DNA of 64,000 bases from an uncultured Paracoccaceae bacterium (GTDB taxonomy: Bacteria > Bacteroidota > Bacteroidia > Flavobacteriales > Flavobacteriaceae), in the NCBI GenBank assembly GCA_943788135.1, contig CALSPC010000003.1, positions 1 to 64,000 on the forward strand. The letters run 5' to 3'. Below the pieces are notes generated by a model, which did not search any database, had not been told where the DNA came from, and saw only the letters and a list, made by a program, of their open reading frames with translations. A program made the translations under genes and the position numbers. This document shows positions 36,986-45,660 of this stretch, in pieces (position 1 is the stretch's first letter; each line of letters begins with the position of its first letter).

Positions 36986-38552
36986 ACTTATTCGAATCGG
37001 TACCCGCGATAGTGCTCTTGCTCTTTGGCAGGCCAAAACCGTACAGTCTCAACTCCAGCACCTAGGGCATGAAACAGTATTAGTTCCCGTAAAATCTACA
37101 GGAGATTTAGTTTTAAATAAACCCATTTATGAACTCGGTATTACTGGTGTCTTCACACGAACTCTAGATATTGCTTTGCTCAATGAAGAAATAGATATTG
37201 CAGTGCATTCCTTAAAAGATGTGCCAACAGTAATGCCAGAAGGTGTCGTTCAAGCTGCCGTCTTGAAACGCGGTAATATTAGAGATACTTTGGTCTTTAA
37301 AACCAATGAAGAGTTTTTGGCACAGAAAAATGCCGTGATTGCCACTGGAAGTTTACGTCGAAAAGCACAATGGCTCAACCGCTACCCTACACACAGTATT
37401 GTGGGGTTAAGAGGCAATGTAAATACCCGGCTCGAAAAATTAGAACACAACAATTGGAATGGTGCCATTTTTGCGGCTGCAGGCTTAGGACGCCTTGGAC
37501 TCACTCCAGAAGACGCTGTGAATTTAGAATGGATGGTTCCAGCTCCAGCTCAAGGCGCGGTAATGATTGCAAGTCTCAAATCTAACACCGAAGCTATCGA
37601 AGCATGTGCACCCCTAAATCACGAAGAAACAGAGATTTCTACACGAATTGAGCGTGAATTTTTAAACAAATTAGAGGGAGGTTGTAGCGCTCCTATTGGA
37701 GCACTTGCCTATGTAAAAGAGGAAGAAGTCCATTTTCATGGCATTGTTTTAAGTCCAGACGGCACTAAAAAAATTGAAGTCAAACGCACCGCCAAACTTG
37801 GAGAACACCACAAACTTGTCGATGAGTGCGTAGAGTTTGTTCTGAGTCGAGGTGGTAAAACACTTATTGGCACTACTGCAAAAATTGAGGTTGCCACAAC
37901 CATATTTTCATCTAAACTGTTAAGCCCAGGTCAAAAAGATTTGTTCAATAACAGCCTCAAAGTAGAGAGCTCTGACTTTGTTAAAACCTCAGCAAATAGA
38001 ATCAAACCTGCACTTTTAAAGGCAGCGCATAAAAATGTTGTCATTACGAGCAAAAATGGTGTTGACGCGATCTTAAATAATTGCCCCGTTGAAGATCTAA
38101 ATTTTGAAACGATTTATTGTGTTGGCAGACGAACCAAACGCCTTATCGAACAAAAAATAGGCCCTGTTAAGCATTCCGAAAAAAATGCTAAAGCATTAGC
38201 CAATTATTTAGTAGAATACATTGAAGGTGCCGAAGTGACCTATTTTTGCAGTGCTATTCGCATGGATGATTTACCTACTGTTTTAAAAGAAAACAACATC
38301 AATGTAAAAGAAATTGAAGCCTATAGCACCAAGCTAGAAGCACCTAAATTAGAAAATACTATTGAGGGGGTTATGTTTTATAGCCCTTCAACTGTTCAAA
38401 GTTTTTTACAAAAAAATACGCCGGACTGTATCGCCTATTGCATCGGAGAAAGTACGGCTAGAGAAGCAAAAAAATATTTTAAAGATGTGCGCGTTGCGAA
38501 AATTCCTACTGTAGAAAGTGTCATCGAACTTGTGAATCAAAATTATATTTAA
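36978..38552 (+). CDS. hemCD: Fused hydroxymethylbilane synthase / uroporphyrinogen-III synthase
   Basis: This 524-residue protein has two enzymes in one chain. Residues 1 to about 300 are Hem[23 protein letters not shown], and the dipyrromethane-cofactor Cys236 in [11 protein letters not shown]. Residues about 310-524 are Hem[28 protein letters not shown], and [11 protein letters not shown] near the end. The fusion would pass the unstable hydroxymethylbilane directly to the cyclising enzyme. No stop or frameshift is seen at the join. Confidence 0.95.
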   Translation: MSKLIRIGTRDSALALWQAKTVQSQLQHLGHETVLVPVKSTGDLVLNKPIYELGITGVFTRTLDIALLNEEIDIAVHSLKDVPTVMPEGVVQAAVLKRGNIRDTLVFKTNEEFLAQKNAVIATGSLRRKAQWLNRYPTHSIVGLRGNVNTRLEKLEHNNWNGAIFAAAGLGRLGLTPEDAVNLEWMVPAPAQGAVMIASLKSNTEAIEACAPLNHEETEISTRIEREFLNKLEGGCSAPIGALAYVKEEEVHFHGIVLSPDGTKKIEVKRTAKLGEHHKLVDECVEFVLSRGGKTLIGTTAKIEVATTIFSSKLLSPGQKDLFNNSLKVESSDFVKTSANRIKPALLKAAHKNVVITSKNGVDAILNNCPVEDLNFETIYCVGRRTKRLIEQKIGPVKHSEKNAKALANYLVEYIEGAEVTYFCSAIRMDDLPTVLKENNINVKEIEAYSTKLEAPKLENTIEGVMFYSPSTVQSFLQKNTPDCIAYCIGESTAREAKKYFKDVRVAKIPTVESVIELVNQNYI

Positions 38553-38557
38553 CCGTT

Positions 38558-39583
38558 ATGATCAAAAACGATTTATTTTTAAAAGCACTTAAAGGAGAAA
38601 CTGTTGAACGCCCTCCAGTATGGATGATGCGTCAAGCAGGGCGTTATTTGCCAGAGTTCATCGCTATTCGAGAAAAATACGATTTTTTCACACGTTGCAG
38701 AACACCTGAACTGGCGAGTGAAATAACCGTTCAACCCATTCGACGCTATGGAATGGACGCTGCCATTTTGTTTTGTGATATTTTGGTGATCCCTCAGGCC
38801 ATGAATATTGAGGTACAAATGAAACCTAATTTTGGACCGTATTTACCAAACCCTGTGCGCACACAAAAGGACGTTGACAATGTTATTGTGCCCGATGTGA
38901 CTGTAGAATTGGACTATGTTTATCAAGCCATCAAAGCCACAAAAGAATTATTAAATGACGATATTCCACTCATTGGTTTCGCAGGATCGCCATGGACTAT
39001 TTTGTGTTATTGTGTGCAAGGTCAAGGCAGTAAAAACTTTGATAAAGCCAAAGAATTTTGTTTTACAAACCCAATAGCGGCACACCAATTATTGCAAAAA
39101 ATTACAGATACTACTATTGCCTATCTTAAAGAAAAAGTAAAGGCCGGAGTGAATGCTGTTCAAATATTTGATTCTTGGGGTGGGATGTTATCGCCAACAG
39201 ATTATCAAGAATTTTCTTGGCAATATATCAATCAAATTATAGAGGCCTTAAAAGACGAGGTCCCTGTAATTGCATTTGGAAAAGGCTGTTGGTTTGCTCT
39301 TGGAGAAATGGCAAAATCTGGTGCTTCTGCATTAGGTGTTGACTGGACCTGTTCAGCTCGAAATGCACGGTATTTAACTGGTGGTAATATAACTCTTCAA
39401 GGGAATTTTGACCCATCGCGTTTGTTATCGCCGCCGGCAGAAATCAAAAAAATGGTACACCAAATGATCCATGAATTTGGGAAAGATAAATACATTGTAA
39501 ACCTAGGACATGGAATCCTACCGAATATTCCAACAGACCATGCAAAAGCGTTTATTGATGCCGTAAAAGAATACCGTGTCTAA
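38558..39583 (+). CDS. hemE: Uroporphyrinogen decarboxylase
   Basis: The 341-residue enzyme removes four carboxyls from uroporphyrinogen III. The N-terminal signature [16 protein letters not shown] and [12 protein letters not shown] are both present, with active-site Asp in [12 protein letters not shown]. Full length. It starts 5 bases after hemCD and ends overlapping the hemF ATG by one base (TAATG), so translation is coupled. Confidence 0.98.
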   Translation: MIKNDLFLKALKGETVERPPVWMMRQAGRYLPEFIAIREKYDFFTRCRTPELASEITVQPIRRYGMDAAILFCDILVIPQAMNIEVQMKPNFGPYLPNPVRTQKDVDNVIVPDVTVELDYVYQAIKATKELLNDDIPLIGFAGSPWTILCYCVQGQGSKNFDKAKEFCFTNPIAAHQLLQKITDTTIAYLKEKVKAGVNAVQIFDSWGGMLSPTDYQEFSWQYINQIIEALKDEVPVIAFGKGCWFALGEMAKSGASALGVDWTCSARNARYLTGGNITLQGNFDPSRLLSPPAEIKKMVHQMIHEFGKDKYIVNLGHGILPNIPTDHAKAFIDAVKEYRV

Positions 39584-40485
39584 TGAAAGACTTGTTTTTT
39601 AAATATATTCACGAACTGCAAGACACGATCACTTCAAAACTTGAAATGATCGACGGGACAGCTACATTTAAAGAAGATATTTGGAAACGCCCTGAAGGTG
39701 GTGGCGGACGCACTCGCGTCATCGAAAATGGTGCAGTCTTTGAAAAAGGTGGTGTTAATATCTCTGGTGTTCATGGGAAGTTACCTGCCTCGATGCAGAG
39801 TTATTTTAAGGTTGGGGAAGTTGATTTTTTTGCCTGTGGACTGAGTTTGGTCTTACACCCAAAAAACCCAATGGCGCCCACAGTTCATGCCAATTGGCGG
39901 TACTTTGAAATGTATAATGACCAAGGCGATATTATCGATCAATGGTTTGGTGGCGGACAAGACTTAACCCCTTACTATCTGTTTGAAGACGATGCGATCC
40001 ATTTTCATCAAACCTGTAAAACCGCCTGTGATAAGCACAACCCAGAGTTCTATCCGACCTACAAAAACCGTTGTGATGACTACTTTTACAATAGCCACCG
40101 CCATGAAGCACGTGGAATAGGCGGTCTATTTTTTGATTACTGTAAAGCAACTGAACTCATGACCATGGAACAATGGTTCGCTTTTGTCACTGAAGTAGGC
40201 GACAGTTTCTTGGAGGCCTATGTTCCTATTATAGAAAAAAGAATGCACTTACCCTATACAAGTCAACAACGTAACTGGCAAGAAATTCGAAGAGGACGTT
40301 ATGTTGAATTTAATTTAGTGCATGATAAAGGCACCTTGTTTGGCCTCAAAACCAATGGACGAATCGAAAGTATTTTGATGAGCTTACCGCCTCACGTACA
40401 GTGGGTGTATGACCATCATCCAGAACCAAACAGTAGAGAAGAACAACTAATGCGGGTGTTAAAAACCCCTAAAAACTGGGTTTAA
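39583..40485 (+). CDS. hemF: Oxygen-dependent coproporphyrinogen-III oxidase
   Basis: This 300-residue enzyme converts coproporphyrinogen III to protoporphyrinogen IX using O2. Motifs include WKRPEGGGGRTRVIENG, VHANWRYFE, and GGGQDLTPYYLFEDD. It points to aerobic heme synthesis by the protoporphyrin route, matching HemJ and HemH nearby. It is joined to hemE by overlap and to hemB by a 1-base gap. Confidence 0.98.
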   Translation: MKDLFFKYIHELQDTITSKLEMIDGTATFKEDIWKRPEGGGGRTRVIENGAVFEKGGVNISGVHGKLPASMQSYFKVGEVDFFACGLSLVLHPKNPMAPTVHANWRYFEMYNDQGDIIDQWFGGGQDLTPYYLFEDDAIHFHQTCKTACDKHNPEFYPTYKNRCDDYFYNSHRHEARGIGGLFFDYCKATELMTMEQWFAFVTEVGDSFLEAYVPIIEKRMHLPYTSQQRNWQEIRRGRYVEFNLVHDKGTLFGLKTNGRIESILMSLPPHVQWVYDHHPEPNSREEQLMRVLKTPKNWV

Positions 40486-40486
40486 T

Positions 40487-41476
40487 ATGTATCCAATAAA
40501 AAGAAATAGACGGTTGCGATCCAATGCATCGATCCGTAGTTTAGTAAGAGAAACAATCATTACGCCAACTGATTTTTTAGTGCCCCTATTTGTAGTGGAA
40601 GGTAAAGGCATCAAGGATGAAATTCCGTCCATGCCCAACTATTACAGGTATAGTTTGGACACCCTTGAAGCAGAAGTGAAACTCCTTTGGAGCTTGGGAT
40701 TAAAGTCGGTTCTTGTATTTGTAAAAGTAGCCGATTCGCTAAAAGATAATAAAGGTACAGAGGCTCTAAATTCAGAGGGGCTAATGCAACGCGCTGTAAA
40801 AACCATCAAAAATGTCTGTCCAGAAATGTTGGTCATGACCGATGTCGCTCTAGATCCCTATTCTGTATATGGCCACGATGGGGTTGTTTCAAATGGAGTT
40901 ATTCAAAATGATGATACCGTTGAAATTTTGACAGGAATGAGCTTGTCTCATATTGAGGCGGGTGCCGATTTTGTAGCGCCTAGTGATATGATGGATGGTC
41001 GAATTTTAAGTATCAGAGAAGCCTTTGAAGATGATGGCTATGTGGATGCTGGCATCATGAGTTATAGTGCCAAATACGCCTCTTCTTTTTATGGGCCCTT
41101 TAGAGATGCTCTGGACTCTGCTCCAGTAGATTCTAAAAACATTCCTAAGGATAAAAAAACCTATCAAATGGATTATGCCAACCGATTTGAAGCCCTTAGA
41201 GAAACCGAAATGGATATTGATGAAGGTGCCGATATCGTCATGGTGAAACCTGGTTTAGCGTACTTAGACATTCTTCGAGAAATTAAAAACGAATTTGATG
41301 TGCCCGTAGCCGCCTATCAAGTGAGTGGCGAATATGCCATGATCAAAGCTGCAAGCGAAAAAGGGTGGCTCAATCACGATGCCGCAATGCTCGAAACAAC
41401 AATGGCTTTTAAGCGTGCAGGCGCCGATATTATTGCCAGTTATTTTGCTAAAGACATCGTAAAACTTCTTGGCTAA
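40487..41476 (+). CDS. hemB: Delta-aminolevulinic acid dehydratase (porphobilinogen synthase)
   Basis: The 329-residue enzyme joins two 5-aminolevulinates. Active-site lysines are seen in MSYSAKYASSFYGPFRDA and VMVKPGLAYLD. The metal-binding stretch near residue 120 (MTDVALDPYSVYGHDG) lacks the Cys triad of zinc enzymes, so it is probably Mg-dependent. It is the last gene of the operon. No terminator is evident before the recombinase gene. Confidence 0.98.
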   Translation: MYPIKRNRRLRSNASIRSLVRETIITPTDFLVPLFVVEGKGIKDEIPSMPNYYRYSLDTLEAEVKLLWSLGLKSVLVFVKVADSLKDNKGTEALNSEGLMQRAVKTIKNVCPEMLVMTDVALDPYSVYGHDGVVSNGVIQNDDTVEILTGMSLSHIEAGADFVAPSDMMDGRILSIREAFEDDGYVDAGIMSYSAKYASSFYGPFRDALDSAPVDSKNIPKDKKTYQMDYANRFEALRETEMDIDEGADIVMVKPGLAYLDILREIKNEFDVPVAAYQVSGEYAMIKAASEKGWLNHDAAMLETTMAFKRAGADIIASYFAKDIVKLLG

Positions 41477-41480
41477 AATC

Positions 41481-41511
41481 TTGACAAAGCTCAGAATTTT
41501 TAGTAGATTGC
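41481..41511 (+). promoter_or_regulatory. Promoter of the tyrosine recombinase
   Basis: TTG(ACA) at 41481-41483, a 20-base spacer and TAGATTGC at 41504-41511 resemble the -33/-7 pattern with one departure from TAnnTTTG. This suggests the recombinase is expressed independently of hemB. Confidence 0.4.
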
Positions 41512-41544
41512 CGTTAGAAACGCTCCCAAATCGATTCTACAACT

Positions 41545-42675
41545 ATGAAAAACCTACGGCTCATACCCGATATTCACAGGCAACAGCATATTGTAAAAGC
41601 AAATTTTGCTTTTGACAAAGAATTGATTGCGTTGGTTAAAAAACAAACAGGGGTTCGTTGGAGTCAAACCTTAAAATGTTGGTATTTCTCAAAAGCTGAT
41701 TTTAATCTGAATACATTTTATAAAAACTTTGAAGGAAGTGCTTTTATTGATTATTCACAGCTAAAACAGCAATCTGATTTAATTAAAAAAACAACTATTA
41801 AAATTCCCAAAGAATATTTAGAACAACTTGTTTTAAAACGCTACAGTCAAAACACGGTTAAAACGTATTGTTCATGTTTTCAAAAATTTATAACTCATTT
41901 TATGGGTCGTGACATTGAATGCCTATCAAAGGAAGATATCAAAACTTTTCTGCTCTATTTGGTTCAAGAAAAAAAGATAAGTCCATCTACACAAAATCAA
42001 TATATCAATGCTATTAAATTTTATTATGAAAAGGTTTTAAAACAACCTAGGATGGCATATGTTTTGGAGCGACCAAATAGAGCTAAAAAACTGCCCAAAG
42101 TACTAACGGAACAAGAAGTTCTGATGATTTTAAAAAACACACCTAACATTAAGCATAAGACCATTTTATCTCTTTTGTATTCAGCTGGCTTGAGGGTAGG
42201 TGAATTAATTGGACTTCGAGTTCAGGATATTGTTTGGGATAAAAACTACCTCTTTGTACGGGGCGGGAAAGGAAAAAAGGATCGAATAACGTTGCTTTCT
42301 GAACATGTAGCCTTTTTGTTGAGAAAATACTTACAAAAATACAAGCCCAACTATTGGGTGATTGAAAATCATGAAAGAAAACAGTATTCAAGTTCGAGTG
42401 TGCGGGCAATTTTAAAAAATTCAACAAAAAAAGCGGCTCTCGGAAAAAGAGTTAACCCGCATATGCTTAGGCATTCGTTTGCCACACATTTGTTGGAAAA
42501 GGGAACGGACTTAAGATATATACAGGAATTATTGGGGCATGGAAGTTCAAAGACAACTGAAATTTATACGCATGTTAGCAAAAAATCTCTTGCAAATATC
42601 AAAAACCCATTAGATGTAATTATTGAAAGTCAAACCACTGAAAAACAACATTTTAACATAAATAAAAACAAATAA
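41545..42675 (+). CDS. XerC/D-type tyrosine recombinase of the cassette array
   Basis: The 376-residue protein has three parts. Residues 1 to about 95 are an N-terminal extension (FDKELIALVKKQTGVRWSQ and similar) seen in some Bacteroidota recombinases. Residues about 100-185 are the core-binding SAM-like domain. The rest is the catalytic domain with R217 (SAGLRVGEL), K242 (GGKGKKDR), H306-x2-R309, H332 (LLGHGSS) and nucleophile Y341. The end, IYTHVSKKSLANIKNPLD, resembles integron integrases (...SPLD), but I do not see the extra helix segment IntI proteins carry before the HxxR box. It lies immediately 5' of four cassettes, in the same direction, and is the natural enzyme for them. Confidence 0.92.
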   Translation: MKNLRLIPDIHRQQHIVKANFAFDKELIALVKKQTGVRWSQTLKCWYFSKADFNLNTFYKNFEGSAFIDYSQLKQQSDLIKKTTIKIPKEYLEQLVLKRYSQNTVKTYCSCFQKFITHFMGRDIECLSKEDIKTFLLYLVQEKKISPSTQNQYINAIKFYYEKVLKQPRMAYVLERPNRAKKLPKVLTEQEVLMILKNTPNIKHKTILSLLYSAGLRVGELIGLRVQDIVWDKNYLFVRGGKGKKDRITLLSEHVAFLLRKYLQKYKPNYWVIENHERKQYSSSSVRAILKNSTKKAALGKRVNPHMLRHSFATHLLEKGTDLRYIQELLGHGSSKTTEIYTHVSKKSLANIKNPLDVIIESQTTEKQHFNINKNK

Positions 42676-42685
42676 TATATAAAAG

Positions 42686-42711
42686 AAATAAACGCAACAC
42701 TGCGTTTATTT
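42686..42711 (+). terminator. Hairpin after the recombinase gene, next to the attI-like junction
   Basis: AAATAAACGCA (42686-42696) and TGCGTTTATTT (42701-42711) form an 11-bp perfect stem with an ACAC loop, ending 6 bases before the first cassette junction. It may terminate recombinase transcription, or be part of the attI-like site, or both. The T-tract is inside the stem rather than after it. Confidence 0.55.
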
Positions 42712-42716
42712 ACAAG

Positions 42717-42725
42717 GTTGTACAC
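42717..42725 (+). other. attI-like junction (start of cassette 1)
   Basis: GTTGTACAC at 42717-42725 is where the host sequence ends and cassette 1 begins. It is the exact reverse complement of GTGTACAAC at 43359-43367, the left arm of the site at the end of cassette 1. By integron logic the original host junction would be the sequence left of G42717 joined to TTAGTGC at 45791. Confidence 0.65.
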
Positions 42726-42736
42726 AAGCAAAAAAA

Positions 42737-43378
42737 ATGATAGCATTTCTACATACATCACCGATTCATATTGAGACATTTGAAAAATTAGTAAGAAAAC
42801 TCGATAAAAATGTTGAAATCAAACATTTTGTAAATGAAAAATTACTTGAAACTGCTTTGATAAATGGAGAAACTGATGTCGTTTCATTTAAAAAAGAAAT
42901 TGAATTAATAAAAAAAGAAAATCCATCATTATTAATTTGTACTTGTTCTACTTATGGAGAGGAATGTGATATTGATTCTAGCATTTATAGAATTGACAAA
43001 CCGATTGTTGAAAACATAGTTAAGAATTTTAAAAAAATTGGATTAGCATATACCGCAAACTCAACAAAAAAAGTGAGCGAGAATTTACTACTTAAAGTTT
43101 CATCTGAACTAAATAAACAAATTGAAATTTCAAACTGTGATTGCAGTGAGTTTTGGGCTTATTTTGAAAAGAAAGACTTTAGAGGTTATGAAAAAGGAAT
43201 TGCAAAAAAAATAGAACTATTGGAATCTAAAGTTGACGTAGTATTTTTGGCTCAAGCATCAATGGAAGGGGCAAAAAAATATTTAAAACAAATGAAAAAA
43301 GAAGTTTTATCAAGTCCTGAATTCGGAATAAACGAACTGATTAATAAACATAAAGCCAGTGTACAACACCGTATATAA
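42737..43378 (+). CDS. Cassette 1: aspartate/glutamate racemase-like protein
   Basis: The 213-residue protein resembles the Asp/Glu racemase superfamily: an N-terminal strand (MIAFLHTSPIH), a first catalytic-Cys loop (LLICTCSTYGEECD), and a second-half segment with VVFLAQASMEGA, where a second Cys would be expected but Ala-Ser is found. The activity is therefore uncertain. The last codons and the stop lie inside the recombination site at its 3' end, as is common in integron cassettes. A start follows only 12 bases after the cassette boundary and no promoter is visible in that space. Confidence 0.6.
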   Translation: MIAFLHTSPIHIETFEKLVRKLDKNVEIKHFVNEKLLETALINGETDVVSFKKEIELIKKENPSLLICTCSTYGEECDIDSSIYRIDKPIVENIVKNFKKIGLAYTANSTKKVSENLLLKVSSELNKQIEISNCDCSEFWAYFEKKDFRGYEKGIAKKIELLESKVDVVFLAQASMEGAKKYLKQMKKEVLSSPEFGINELINKHKASVQHRI

Positions 43379-43495
43379 TTTATTGCTAGTTCTAGCCTAC
43401 TTACGAAAATCCTCGCGGATTTTCTATTCGGTTTGTATTTGCTAAATTAGGTACTTAAAACACGCAACAAACCATATACAATCACGTTGTGTGTA
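43359..43495 (+). repeat. attC-like site S1 (cassette 1 / cassette 2)
   Basis: This is an imperfect palindrome of about 137 bases. The left arm is GTGTACAAC then ACCGTATATAATTTATTGC; the right arm is GCAACAAACCATATAC, AATCAC, then GTTGTGTGTA. Inner hairpins are GCTAG-TT-CTAGC and GAAAATCC-TCGC-GGATTTTC (43405-43424). The right edge GTT (43486-43488) is the cassette 2 start. The interior is nearly identical to S4. Confidence 0.75.
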
Positions 43496-43517
43496 AGTTA
43501 AAAAAACAGAACTTCGA

Positions 43518-43877
43518 ATGGCAGAAACTATTGAATTAAGAATTAAACCTGAATTGAAAATAGTTCTTAATGCTAAGTCATTTGAAATAGTGGATATTTA
43601 TGATTCCCAAAACAGCGGATTTTACTATTACAGTGAATTAAAAAACGTGAGAATTTTTAAGAAACGAACTAATTGGCTAATTACTGGTTTGATATTAATT
43701 GTTGGGTTATTTACAGGATTTGCAGTTGGAAGATTTAAGAATCAAGCAAATTTAATTTTTGAAATGAAAAATAGAAGATTAAAAATACGACTTTTCGATA
43801 CGGATTTTGAAAAAGTTAAAAGAGTAACTGAATTAATAAGTATTAAAAAACCTACACACAACAACGGTTATAATTAA
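43518..43877 (+). CDS. Cassette 2: hypothetical single-pass membrane protein
   Basis: The 119-residue protein has a beta-rich N-terminal part (TIELRIKPELKIVLNAKSFEI), one membrane helix (about 55-75, LITGLILIVGLFTGFAVG) and a C-terminal basic domain. I do not recognise it. The final residues PTHNNGYN and the stop are encoded by the left arm of site S2. The start lies 30 bases after the cassette boundary. Confidence 0.6.
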   Translation: MAETIELRIKPELKIVLNAKSFEIVDIYDSQNSGFYYYSELKNVRIFKKRTNWLITGLILIVGLFTGFAVGRFKNQANLIFEMKNRRLKIRLFDTDFEKVKRVTELISIKKPTHNNGYN

Positions 43878-43986
43878 TTGTGGTTCAGAGTAATCCTTAA
43901 GTTGGAGCAAGTCAAAGAGTAGGAGTGAGAATAGAAAGTAAATTTAAATCAATCCACAACTAATCATACCCAAACCGTTGGCAACA
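43853..43986 (+). repeat. attC-like site S2 (cassette 2 / cassette 3)
   Basis: The left outer arm TACACACAAC (43853-43862) is the exact reverse complement of the cassette 2 start GTTGTGTGTA (43486-43495). The inner arms AACGGTT ... ATAATTAATTGTGG and CCACAACTAATCAT ... AACCGTT pair with a small bulge on one side. The right edge GTTGGCAACA (43977-43986) starts cassette 3. The 134-base length resembles S1, but the interior is unrelated. Confidence 0.75.
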
Positions 43987-43997
43987 ATTAAATAAAA

Positions 43998-44885
43998 ATG
44001 GAAAAACAGAATAAAAAAGAACAACTTCCAGAAGAAATTAAAGTAAAAATAAAAGATCGCGAAAGTTGGTTTAAAGTAATTGGTAGTACTATTCTACTCG
44101 CCTTAATTGCTTATAAATTGGCTGTTTCAGAATTAAATTTTGACTTCTCAAAATTTGATTTTTCAGATTTACTTTCTCTAACCTTAGCGATTTTCTCTAT
44201 TGGTTTGTCGGTTGCATTTTACTTCAAAGCAACAGACACTAGCAATAAGTTTTATGATAACACCTATAAATTCACTAAGGAAATTTCTGAAATCTTAGGG
44301 CGAATAGAAGCTGGTTTTGGTGAAAGACTAAGACACCTTGACGAAGGTTATAGTGGTCTTGTAGATAAATTTGATGGAAACTCAGTTCAAGACAAAACTG
44401 ACGATATCGAAGCTGCAAAATTAGAATTAGAAGAAGAGAAGAAGAAAATCGAAAAAGAGGTTGAAGAAAAGGATCAAATTTTAGAGACTTTATTGAGAAA
44501 AGCAAAAGTGAATGATACTGAAAAGGCTAAGATCTTGAGTGAGTTAAAGGAAAAAGAACAGGAAATTTCTAGTCTATCTAATGAAATGCGTTATCTAAAA
44601 AGAAACATTAGTAGAGCTGAAAGATCTTTAGGAAATGAATTAATACATAGTATTCCGCCTTCACTCAGGGAAATGATAACTGATTATTTAAAGTCTAATA
44701 CTATTGATATAAATATGCTTCTTGATGCACCTCTTGGTTATCTGAAGAGACGCATGAAGTTTGAAAAAGAGAAATTTCCACTTTCATTTTACGAGAGATT
44801 TTTGAAATATGACATTATCGAAAATGATGATAGGTTTACCGAGAGAGGATTGGAAATAATGAAATATCTAGCAAATAGAATATAA
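43998..44885 (+). CDS. Cassette 3: hypothetical membrane protein with coiled coil
   Basis: The 295-residue protein has two membrane helices near the N-terminus (about 27-43 and 56-76), a long charged coiled coil (about 130-205, LELEEEKKKIEKEVEEKDQILE and onward) and a C-terminal globular region (MITDYLKSNTIDINMLLDAPLGYLKRRM). I recognise no family. The layout, a membrane anchor with a cytoplasmic coiled coil, is seen in scaffold or defence-type accessory proteins, but no enzymatic motif is present. The stop falls 4 bases before site S3. Confidence 0.6.
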   Translation: MEKQNKKEQLPEEIKVKIKDRESWFKVIGSTILLALIAYKLAVSELNFDFSKFDFSDLLSLTLAIFSIGLSVAFYFKATDTSNKFYDNTYKFTKEISEILGRIEAGFGERLRHLDEGYSGLVDKFDGNSVQDKTDDIEAAKLELEEEKKKIEKEVEEKDQILETLLRKAKVNDTEKAKILSELKEKEQEISSLSNEMRYLKRNISRAERSLGNELIHSIPPSLREMITDYLKSNTIDINMLLDAPLGYLKRRMKFEKEKFPLSFYERFLKYDIIENDDRFTERGLEIMKYLANRI

Positions 44886-44889
44886 AAAC

Positions 44890-44954
44890 TGTTGCCAACA
44901 ACACCTATACGCAATGCCCTTCGGGACACTGCGCATAGCCAAACCGTTGGCAAA
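44890..44954 (+). repeat. attC-like site S3 (cassette 3 / cassette 4), short form
   Basis: This 65-base site is half the length of the others. The left arm TGTTGCCAAC (44890-44899) is the exact reverse complement of the cassette 3 start GTTGGCAACA (43977-43986). The inner stem CTATACGCAATGCCC and GGGACACTGCGCATAG closes on a TTC loop. The right edge GTTGGCAAA (44946-44954) starts cassette 4. Confidence 0.8.
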
Positions 44955-44975
44955 CATTTGACAGAACTACTAATA

Positions 44976-45650
44976 ATGAACAAAATTGCATTAATTACAG
45001 GAGCAAGTAAAGGAATTGGAAAAGCTTTGACTGAAAAAATGTTGAATGAAAATTTCTTTGTTATTGGAACAAGTAGAAACGGAAAAATTAAAAATTTTGA
45101 GCATAAGAATTTTTATCCTTTAAAATTAGACCTCACAAACACGGAAAGTATTGAGAACGCTCACAAAGAGATTTTCAGAAATTTTAAAAATATTGACTTT
45201 TTGATTAACAACGCTGGAATTGGACCAGATTTAGACACTTACATTCCCGAAAAAGATTCTTTTAATCTGACTTTTGACGTTAATGTAACTGGAACTGTAT
45301 TTTTCACAGAACCCTTGATTGAATTCATAAACGAAAACGGAATTATTTTAAATATATCCTCAAAAATGGGCTCTTTAAATGTTTGTGAATTGACTGACTC
45401 TGTTGCTTATCGAATGTCGAAAAGTGCTTTAAACATGTACACTAAAATTCTAACGAATAGACTGAAAGATAAAATTAAAGTTGCTTCTATTCATCCAGGC
45501 TGGGTAAAAACGACTATAATAGAAAGCAATCTTAAAAATGGAAGATTAACACCTGAACAATCAGCGGAAAATATTTTTGAATTTTTAACAAACAAATTTG
45601 AAAGCAGAACGTTTTGGAATTCTGAAAATGGAACTGAACTATTATGGTAA
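44976..45650 (+). CDS. Cassette 4: short-chain dehydrogenase/reductase
   Basis: This is a 224-residue SDR enzyme. The NAD(P)-binding TGASKGIGKAL, the NNAGIG motif and the catalytic Tyr-x3-Lys in VAYRMSKSALN are all present, with the Ser of NISSKMGS. The substrate is unknown. The frame is open upstream through site S3, but ATG 44976 is the first that leaves the recombination site out of the protein. The cassette ends 11 bases later at S4. SDR genes are frequent cargo in integron arrays. Confidence 0.85.
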   Translation: MNKIALITGASKGIGKALTEKMLNENFFVIGTSRNGKIKNFEHKNFYPLKLDLTNTESIENAHKEIFRNFKNIDFLINNAGIGPDLDTYIPEKDSFNLTFDVNVTGTVFFTEPLIEFINENGIILNISSKMGSLNVCELTDSVAYRMSKSALNMYTKILTNRLKDKIKVASIHPGWVKTTIIESNLKNGRLTPEQSAENIFEFLTNKFESRTFWNSENGTELLW

Positions 45651-45660
45651 AAAAAAACGA

